Of a stretch of 5,000 nt of DNA, positions 1 to 5,000 are shown piece by piece; the first letter of the stretch is position 1; every line of letters starts with the position of its first letter. Origin of the DNA: Deinococcus aerius (lineage in GTDB: Bacteria; Deinococcota; Deinococci; Deinococcales; Deinococcaceae); NCBI RefSeq assembly GCF_002897375.1, contig NZ_BFAG01000006.1:1-5000 (forward strand). The letters are read 5' to 3'. The notes beneath the pieces are model-generated. The model was not told the origin of the DNA. It saw only the letters and a list, made by a program, of their open reading frames with translations, and made no database searches. The position numbers and the translations under genes are program-made.

Positions 1-30
1 GGAAGCTGCTCGGCCATGGGTTAGACCCAG

Positions 31-36
31 TACAAT
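31..36 (+). promoter_or_regulatory. -10 box of leaderless promoter for acyl-CoA-binding protein
   Basis: TACAAT fits the TANNNT -10 pattern and ends 7 nt before the ATG at 44. A transcript would therefore start at or within a base or two of the start codon. No Shine-Dalgarno sequence precedes the ATG, and I see no clear TTGACA-like -35 box at normal spacing. Leaderless transcription is inferred from this spacing and from its recurrence at other starts in the window. Confidence 0.6.
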
Positions 37-43
37 TCCGGCC

Positions 44-316
44 ATGCCAGAAACAGAAGCGGTGCAGCGGGCCTTCGAGCGGGCGCAGCAGGACGTGCAG
101 GGCCTTTCCAGAAAGCCCGGCAACGACATCCTCCTCAAGCTGTACGCGCTGTACAAGCAGGGTACAGTCGGTGACGTGACGGGAGCGCGCCCGGGTGGGT
201 TCGACTTCGTGGGCGGGGCCAAGTACGACGCCTGGGCGGCGCGGCGGGGGCAAGACCAGGAGGACGCGCAGCGCGAGTACGTGGCCCTCGTGGATGCCCT
301 TAAAGCGCGGGGCTGA
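44..316 (+). CDS. Acyl-CoA-binding protein (ACBP family)
   Basis: A 90-residue single-domain protein, the usual ACBP size. ACBPs are four-helix cytosolic proteins that bind medium- and long-chain acyl-CoA esters, buffering and delivering them to lipid metabolism. The family core is plain: YALYKQGTVGD at residues 34-44, followed by RPGGFDF (49-55) and AKYDAW (59-64). By comparison with bovine ACBP, the ligand-binding residues Tyr28, Tyr31, Lys32, Lys54 and Tyr73 correspond to Tyr34, Tyr37, Lys38, Lys60 and Tyr79 here, all conserved. The family's usual KWDAW is KYDAW, a mild aromatic swap. The start is supported by a -10 box 7 nt upstream. It appears monocistronic, with an 87-bp gap and a fresh promoter before irrE. 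The family is mainly eukaryotic and patchy in bacteria. Confidence 0.95.
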   Translation: MPETEAVQRAFERAQQDVQGLSRKPGNDILLKLYALYKQGTVGDVTGARPGGFDFVGGAKYDAWAARRGQDQEDAQREYVALVDALKARG

Positions 317-391
317 GTTCTCTGCAGGGTAGGCGCCGCCCTGACCTGGGTGGTACCCCAGCTTTGTGGGAATAGCGTGGGCGGGGCGCGG

Positions 392-397
392 TAAGCT
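392..397 (+). promoter_or_regulatory. -10 box of leaderless promoter for irrE cluster
   Basis: TAAGCT fits TANNNT and ends 6 nt before the GTG start at 404. There is no Shine-Dalgarno sequence and no clear -35. This would be the main promoter of the irrE-folP-folB-folK cluster and would give a leaderless mRNA beginning at the GTG. No palindrome resembling the radiation/desiccation response motif is visible near it, which fits constitutive expression of irrE. Confidence 0.5.
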
Positions 398-403
398 GCA
401 CGG

Positions 404-1276
404 GTGACGCAGGGCCGCACTCCACCCGAGCAGACCTCCCCGGATGCCTCGCCGGAAACGGGGACCCTCGCTCCGGCCAAGGCACGGATGCGGGAGTTGG
501 CCTCGGCCTATGCCCGGGGTCTTCCCGGTTTGGATACCCACAGCCTGATGAGTGGGCTGGACGCCACCCTGACTTTCATGCCGATGGGGGACCGTGACGG
601 GGCGTACGACCCCGAACACCGGGTGGTGCTGATCAACAGCCGGGTGCGGCCCGAGCGTCAGCGCTTTACCCTCGCCCACGAGATCAGCCACGCCCTGCTG
701 CTGGGCGACGACGACCTGCTCAGCGACCTGCACGACGCCTACGAGGGCGAGCGGCTGGAACAGGTCATCGAGACGCTGTGCAACGTGGGGGCGGCCGCGA
801 TCCTGATGCCGGACGCGCTGATCGACGAGCTGCTCGCCCGCTTCGGACCCAGCGGGCGGGCGCTGGCGGAACTCGCCCGGCGGGCGGACGTGAGTGCGAG
901 CAGCGCCCTGTATGCCCTCGCGGAGCGGACCGCCGCGCCCGTGCTCTATGCGGTCTGCGCCGTGGCCCGGCTGGAGGCGGAGCCCGGCGACGAGGAGCGG
1001 CCTACCGGCAAGGCGCTGACCGTGCGGGCCAGTGGCGGCGCCCCCGGCGTGAAGTACAGCCTGCGGCCCGGCACCCTGATCCCGGCGGAACATCCGGTTG
1101 CCGCCGCGCTGGAAACGCACCTGCCCATCGCCCAGGAGAGCTACGTGCCCTTCCGTTCCGGTCGGCGGATGCCCGCCTACGTGGACGCCTTTCCCGAGCG
1201 GCAGCGGGTGATGGTGAGCTTCACCCTGACGCCCCGGCCCGCCAAGGGCGGCGAGAGCGATGAGTCCGCCGGTTGA
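404..1276 (+). CDS. irrE: IrrE/PprI metallopeptidase, radiation-response regulator
   Basis: A 290-residue protein of the COG2856 (ImmA/IrrE) family. In Deinococcus, IrrE/PprI is a zinc/manganese-type peptidase that cleaves the repressor DdrO after irradiation or desiccation, releasing the DNA-damage regulon. The zincin motif HEISH is at residues 92-96, with catalytic Glu93. Glu123 lies 31 residues after the first His, the same spacing as between the metal ligands His82 and Glu113 of D. deserti IrrE, so the metal site looks intact. A helix-turn-helix-like segment follows at about 148-175 (GRALAELARRADVSASSALY), and then a C-terminal domain (about 180-280) matching the GAF-like domain of the family. 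The first 25 residues are polar and probably disordered. The GTG start is chosen because a -10 box lies 6 nt upstream. The 3' end overlaps folP by 17 bp, so the two are probably co-transcribed and translationally coupled. The symbol pprI is a synonym. Confidence 0.95.
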   Translation: MTQGRTPPEQTSPDASPETGTLAPAKARMRELASAYARGLPGLDTHSLMSGLDATLTFMPMGDRDGAYDPEHRVVLINSRVRPERQRFTLAHEISHALLLGDDDLLSDLHDAYEGERLEQVIETLCNVGAAAILMPDALIDELLARFGPSGRALAELARRADVSASSALYALAERTAAPVLYAVCAVARLEAEPGDEERPTGKALTVRASGGAPGVKYSLRPGTLIPAEHPVAAALETHLPIAQESYVPFRSGRRMPAYVDAFPERQRVMVSFTLTPRPAKGGESDESAG

Positions 1277-2168
1277 GGGCTGGACGGGGCGGGCCCACGC
1301 CCTGACCTTCGGCTTCCCGGTGCCGGGGGGAGAGCGCGCGGCGGACGGATGGCGGGTCACCTGGAGGGGCTGCGCCGTGATGGGCGTTCTCAACGTCACG
1401 CCGGACAGCTTCAGCGATGGGGGCAGGTACGCTTCGCTGGAGGCGGCCGTCACCCGGGCGCGCGCCATGCGCGACGCGGGCGCCCGGGTCATCGATGTGG
1501 GCGGCGAGAGTACCCGGCCCGGCGCGGAGCCGGTGCCCGCCGAACAGGAACTCGACCGGGTGCGGCCCGTGCTGCGCGCGTTGGCGGGCGAGGGCGCGCT
1601 GCTCAGCGTGGACACCATGAAGCCGGAGGTGGCCCGTGAGGCGCTCGCGGCGGGCGCCCACCTGGTCAACGACGTGACGGGGCTGCGGGACCCCGGGATG
1701 GTGGAGGTCTGCGCCGGGGCGGGCGCCCCCGCCTGCGTGATGCACATGCGGGGCGAGCCGCGCACCATGCAGCGCTCGCCCCAGTACCGCGACGTGGTCG
1801 CCGAGGTCCACGCCTTTCTGCGGGAGCGCGCGGCAGCCGTCCTCGCGGCGGGCGTGCCGTCGGTGCTGCTCGACCCCGGGCTGGGGTTCGGGAAGACGGC
1901 CGCGCACAACCTCGCCCTGCTGCGGGCCCTGCCGGAGCTGACCTGCGGGCCGCATCCCGTGCTGGTGGGCGCGAGCCGCAAAAAGATGATCGATCTGCTG
2001 GCGGGGGTGCCGAACGCCGCTGACCGCGACCCCGGCAGCCTGGCCCTGCACCTGCACGCGGCGCGGCAGGGGGCGGCAATGGTGCGCGTCCACGCGGCGG
2101 GGGTCCATGTCCAGGCCCTGCGGGTCCAGGCGGCGCTGGAGGACCCCACCTTCACCCCCGGTCGCTAG
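1260..2168 (+). CDS. folP: Dihydropteroate synthase
   Basis: A 302-residue TIM-barrel enzyme that condenses 6-hydroxymethyl-7,8-dihydropterin pyrophosphate with p-aminobenzoate to give 7,8-dihydropteroate; it is the sulfonamide target. Family motifs occur in order: NVTPDSFSDGG (45-55), DVGGESTRPGA (79-89), SVDTMKP (116-122), NDVTGLRDP (137-145), MHMRGEPRTMQ (161-171), DPGLGFGKT (205-213), GASRKKM (237-243) and RVH (276-278). No key segment is missing. The N-terminus before the first motif is about 20 residues longer than in E. coli FolP. The chosen ATG overlaps irrE by 17 bp. A later in-frame ATG at 1380 would remove the N-terminal strand region and is less likely. Translation is probably coupled to irrE, since only a weak purine-rich stretch precedes the start. 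Its TAG stop forms part of the putative folB promoter. Confidence 0.97.
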   Translation: MSPPVEGWTGRAHALTFGFPVPGGERAADGWRVTWRGCAVMGVLNVTPDSFSDGGRYASLEAAVTRARAMRDAGARVIDVGGESTRPGAEPVPAEQELDRVRPVLRALAGEGALLSVDTMKPEVAREALAAGAHLVNDVTGLRDPGMVEVCAGAGAPACVMHMRGEPRTMQRSPQYRDVVAEVHAFLRERAAAVLAAGVPSVLLDPGLGFGKTAAHNLALLRALPELTCGPHPVLVGASRKKMIDLLAGVPNAADRDPGSLALHLHAARQGAAMVRVHAAGVHVQALRVQAALEDPTFTPGR

Positions 2169-2171
2169 AAT
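2166..2171 (+). promoter_or_regulatory. Internal leaderless -10 box for folB, overlapping folP stop
   Basis: TAGAAT lies 7 nt before the folB ATG at 2179. Its first three bases are the TAG stop codon of folP. The arrangement matches the -10/start spacing at the other free-standing genes here, which suggests a secondary promoter giving a leaderless folB-folK transcript. No -35 box is evident. Confidence 0.55.
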
Positions 2172-2175
2172 CCCG

Positions 2176-2534
<359 letters not shown>

Positions 2535-2538
<4 letters not shown>

Positions 2539-3026
2539 GCGAGGCGGCCTACATCGCCCTGGGGGCGAACCTGGGCGAGCCGCTCACCACCCTGCGCCGA
2601 GCCCGGCAGGACCTCGCCGCGCTGGGCCAGGTGGCGGGGACGAGCCGCCTGTACCGCACCGCGCCCGTCGGCGGTCCCCCCGGGCAGCCCGACTACCTCA
2701 ACGCGGCGGTGCGGCTGGAGACAGCCCTGGTTCCTTCCGAACTCCTCGCCGCCCTCCACGACATCGAGGCGCGGGCCGGACGGGTGCGGCGCGAACGCTG
2801 GGAGGCCCGCCCGCTCGACCTCGACCTGATCCTGTACGGGAGCCGGGTACAGGATGAGCCCGGGCTGACCCTCCCGCATCCCCGCGCCTGGGAGCGGGCC
2901 TTCGTGCTGGCCCCCCTCGCCGACCTTGATCCTGCGTTGCGGCACCCGGTGACGGGCGAAACGGTGCGGGACGCGCTGGGGCGGGTCGGGCTGGACGGGG
3001 TGACGGGCACCCGAACCGAGTGGTAA
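2535..3026 (+). CDS. folK: 6-hydroxymethyl-7,8-dihydropterin pyrophosphokinase
   Basis: A 163-residue HPPK, the usual size. It transfers pyrophosphate from ATP to 6-hydroxymethyl-7,8-dihydropterin, making the substrate of FolP. The N-terminal YIALGANLGEP (6-16) is the family opening. RTAPVGGPPGQPDYLNAAV (41-59) matches the pterin-binding part. The signature RWEARPLDLDLILYG (88-102) carries the two Mg-binding aspartates, Asp95 and Asp97. LPHPRAWERAFVLAPL (113-128) is the C-terminal conserved block. The start is a GTG in a GTGA overlap with the folB stop, a standard translational-coupling arrangement. A weak G-rich stretch in the folB 3' end may serve as ribosome binding site. This is the last gene of the irrE-fol cluster. 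No clear terminator follows before the next promoter, so read-through into the next gene is possible. Confidence 0.95.
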
Positions 3027-3052
3027 GGACACCCCGGCCCCACCGTCCACGC

Positions 3053-3058
3053 TATGCT
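3053..3058 (+). promoter_or_regulatory. -10 box for the membrane-anchored hypothetical protein
   Basis: TATGCT fits TANNNT and ends 10 nt before the ATG at 3069. That predicts a transcript with a leader of only a few bases. The box contains an in-frame ATG (3054) that would otherwise be called as the start. No Shine-Dalgarno or clear -35 sequence is seen. Confidence 0.45.
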
Positions 3059-3068
3059 GACGGGCGAC

Positions 3069-3533
3069 ATGAGCGAGCTGACCTCTCCCAAACGTCACGG
3101 CAACGTGGGCCGCACGCTGCTGTGGGTCGCTATTTTGCTCAGCGTGCTGCTGCTGGGCTTCGTGACCGCCCTGTCCATCCGCTCCAACCCCTACTACAGC
3201 GACGCCCGGGCTAACGGCATCAGCAAATTCAAGTTTCTGGAGGAGTGCCGGGACGGCGTCCGCGAGGCCGAACAGCTCACGGCTCTGAGGGGCGTCCTCC
3301 AGCAGGCCGGGCAACTGCAACCGGGCCAGAACCTGCACGCCGAGATCGCCTCCGAGCCCGCCGAACTCGTGCGGAATGTGCAGACCGTCCCGGGGGGCGG
3401 CTGGACACTGACGGCTCCGGCCAACATCAGCATCCAGGGGCAGACGGCGGTTCTGGGCCAACTGGGCGCGCAGTGCGCGTACAGCAAGCAGCAGGGCCGC
3501 ACGACCGCGCAGCTCCAGCTTCCGGGCCAGTAA
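3069..3533 (+). CDS. Hypothetical membrane-anchored protein, single TM segment
   Basis: I do not recognise this 154-residue protein. The N-terminus is short and basic (residues 1-15, with SPKRH and an Arg before the helix). It is followed by one strong transmembrane segment at about 16-36 (LLWVAILLSVLLLGFVTALS). The remaining ~118 residues would be extracytoplasmic by the positive-inside rule. That domain has two cysteines (Cys60 and Cys136) that could form a disulfide, a predicted helical region (52-85), and a Gln/Gly/Thr-rich, probably beta-strand C-terminal part (108-154). There is no lipobox. The ATG at 3069 is preferred over the in-frame ATG at 3054, because the latter lies inside a likely -10 box. 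It follows folK by 42 bp and ends 11 bp before a strong hairpin. It is a real gene by codon bias and domain layout, but its function is unknown. Confidence 0.8.
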   Translation: MSELTSPKRHGNVGRTLLWVAILLSVLLLGFVTALSIRSNPYYSDARANGISKFKFLEECRDGVREAEQLTALRGVLQQAGQLQPGQNLHAEIASEPAELVRNVQTVPGGGWTLTAPANISIQGQTAVLGQLGAQCAYSKQQGRTTAQLQLPGQ

Positions 3534-3544
3534 GCCAAGGTCAA

Positions 3545-3584
3545 ACAGGGACGCCGCTTGGAATGGCCCAGGCGGCGTCCCTGT
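3545..3584. terminator. Strong hairpin, probable bidirectional terminator
   Basis: A perfect 13-bp inverted repeat (3545-3557 with 3572-3584) extends inward, through one T:G wobble, to about 17 bp closed by a 6-nt loop. On the + strand it is followed by a T-rich CTTGTTGT; on the - strand by TTTGACC. It lies 11 bp after the stop at 3533 and 9 bp after the stop of the convergent gene at 3594, so it probably serves both. Confidence 0.8.
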
Positions 3585-3593
3585 CTTGTTGTC

Positions 3594-3908
3594 CTACAGC
3601 ACCGCGTCCAGCCCGCTCAGGCACTCCTCGGCGATGGCGCGGGCGAGGGGATCGCGGGTCGAGCGCGCGTAGCTGACACCCAGATGCAGGTGTTCCTGCC
3701 CGGCGCCCCCCCCCACCAGGGCGAGCGTCTGGTAAAAGGCCAGGTGGGTGTGCGCCAGCAGCACGTCGCGCGTGCGCTCGGGCGGGAGGGCGCGCAGAAT
3801 GCTCAGCGCCTCCTCGTAGGCGTCGAGCGCCCGCTCCTGGTCCCCCTCCACCGCCCACTCGCGCCCGAGTTGCAAGTTGCGGGCGGCAGTCAGGTAGGCG
3901 GGCCTCAT
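3594..3908 (-). CDS. Small tetratricopeptide-repeat-like protein
   Basis: A 104-residue, all-helical protein. Residues about 13-42 (QLGREWAVEGDQERALDAYE and onward) carry the TPR pattern: small residues at the helix contacts, Ala27/Ala30, then Tyr31 and Ala34. A second helical pair at about 47-82 and a final helix (84-103) look TPR-like but divergent. TPR folds usually mediate protein-protein contacts; the partner is unknown. There is no signal peptide or membrane segment, so it is probably cytosolic. The start at 3908 is chosen because a TAGAAT box lies 7 nt upstream; a longer in-frame start at 4058 would run through the divergent gene. The gene contains a run of nine Gs on its coding strand (+ strand C's at 3706-3714), encoding part of VGGGAG. 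It ends beside the shared terminator at 3545-3584. Confidence 0.8.
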   Translation of the reverse strand: MRPAYLTAARNLQLGREWAVEGDQERALDAYEEALSILRALPPERTRDVLLAHTHLAFYQTLALVGGGAGQEHLHLGVSYARSTRDPLARAIAEECLSGLDAVL

Positions 3909-3915
3909 GCCGGGG

Positions 3916-3921
3916 ATTCTA
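3916..3921 (-). promoter_or_regulatory. -10 box of leaderless promoter for TPR-like gene
   Basis: Read on the - strand this is TAGAAT, ending 7 nt before the ATG (3908-3906). No Shine-Dalgarno sequence is present. The 21 nt from 3924 back to 3904 match the folB start region (2163-2183) at 20 of 21 positions. Confidence 0.62.
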
Positions 3922-3933
3922 GCGCCCACCCGG

Positions 3934-3939
3934 TATCCT
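3934..3939 (+). promoter_or_regulatory. -10 box of leaderless promoter for small membrane protein
   Basis: TATCCT fits TANNNT and ends 6 nt before the ATG at 3946, with no Shine-Dalgarno. Its -35 position would fall at about 3911-3916, on top of the divergent gene's -10 and transcription start, and no TTGACA-like box is seen there. Confidence 0.52.
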
Positions 3940-3945
3940 GCGGGC

Positions 3946-4191
3946 ATGACGGGGTGGCTGGGGGCACTGCTGCTGATCCTGGCAGGGTACGGGTGGGGGG
4001 CGCGGATGGCGGCGCGGCAGGCCTCACCCGTGCCGGTCCGGGTTGCCCTCCTCGGCACACTGGGCGCGAGTGTGGTCGGCCTCGCCCTCGTGATCGAGGC
4101 GTTTCTGGCCCATCAGGACGGGCCGCTGACGGTTGGTGCCGTCGGGGCGCTCGCGGCGGCGGCCCTGGCGGTGTTCACGGCGCGGGAATAG
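3946..4191 (+). CDS. Small multi-pass membrane protein, unknown function
   Basis: An 81-residue, very hydrophobic protein of unknown function. It has two clear transmembrane segments, at about 32-53 (from VRVALLGTLGASVVGLALVI) and 61-78 (LTVGAVGALAAAALAVFT), and a third likely one at the N-terminus (about 3-18, WLGALLLILAGYGWGA). The loop between the first and second segments holds Arg20, Arg24 and Arg32 and would face the cytoplasm; a short acidic/His loop (EAFLAHQDG) separates the last two. The ATG at 3946 is preferred over the in-frame ATG at 3907, because a -10 box sits 6 nt before it and the longer form would overlap the divergent gene's start. The divergent layout with the TPR-like gene suggests possible shared regulation, but no functional link is shown by the sequence. 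Confidence 0.7.
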   Translation: MTGWLGALLLILAGYGWGARMAARQASPVPVRVALLGTLGASVVGLALVIEAFLAHQDGPLTVGAVGALAAAALAVFTARE

Positions 4192-4193
4192 GG

Positions 4194-4225
4194 GAGGGGC
4201 CGCCCCACTCCCGGAGCGGCCCCTC
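4194..4225. terminator. Hairpin between convergent genes, probable terminator
   Basis: A perfect 10-bp GC-rich inverted repeat (4194-4203 with 4216-4225) has a 12-nt loop. It begins 2 bp after the stop of the small membrane gene and ends 11 bp before the stop of the convergent pnp gene. Neither side has a real T-tract, so it is a weaker intrinsic terminator than the one at 3545-3584. Its position between convergent stops supports the call. Confidence 0.65.
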
Positions 4226-4236
4226 TGTCCTGGTCC

Positions 4237-5000
<764 letters not shown>

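Noticed and set aside
346..361. Short inverted repeat (CTGGG/CCCAG) between the ACBP gene and irrE, followed by CTTTGT, as a possible ACBP terminator
   Set aside because: The stem is only 5 bp and the T-tract is poor. Similar short repeats are expected by chance in GC-rich DNA.
317..403. Possible radiation/desiccation response motif (DdrO operator) upstream of irrE
   Set aside because: No AT-rich 17-bp palindrome like the known motif is visible here or at the other promoters in the window.
778..1263. Long open frame on the + strand inside irrE
   Set aside because: Arg/Gly/Ala-rich composition typical of an out-of-frame reading of GC-rich DNA. It lies wholly inside the convincingly conserved irrE frame.

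Overview
The window is about 70% GC with dense, short-spaced genes and strong G/C third-position bias. It reads as a Deinococcus chromosome. The best evidence is a PprI/IrrE-type metallopeptidase, the radiation-response regulator characteristic of Deinococcus, at the head of a folate gene cluster. A second, independent sign is that nearly every free-standing gene has a TANNNT -10 box only 6-10 nt before its start codon and no Shine-Dalgarno sequence. That is the leaderless-mRNA promoter architecture known to be common in deinococci.

Layout: (1) 44-316 (+) is a stand-alone acyl-CoA-binding protein. (2) 404-3026 (+) is a tightly packed cluster, irrE/pprI - folP - folB - folK, with 17-bp (irrE/folP) and 4-bp (folB/folK) overlaps. 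A probable internal leaderless promoter for folB overlaps the folP stop codon. (3) 3069-3533 (+) is a small membrane-anchored protein of unknown function with its own -10 box, followed by a strong hairpin (3545-3584) that probably terminates transcription from both sides. (4) 3594-3908 (-) is a small TPR-like protein, divergent from (5) 3946-4191 (+), a small multi-pass membrane protein; only 37 bp separate the two start codons. (6) A second convergent hairpin (4194-4225) is followed by the 3' part of pnp (4237 to the window end, -), encoding the C-terminal catalytic core, KH and S1 domains of polynucleotide phosphorylase.

Functionally, FolB, FolK and FolP perform three consecutive steps from dihydroneopterin to dihydropteroate. 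IrrE is the protease that cleaves the DdrO repressor after DNA damage, so its position in front of housekeeping folate genes links the two by transcription. I see no convincing novel multi-gene system. The most interesting signals are the near-uniform leaderless promoter grammar, the promoter built over the folP stop codon, a 20/21-nt match between the folB and TPR-gene start regions, and the overlapping back-to-back promoters at 3909-3945.
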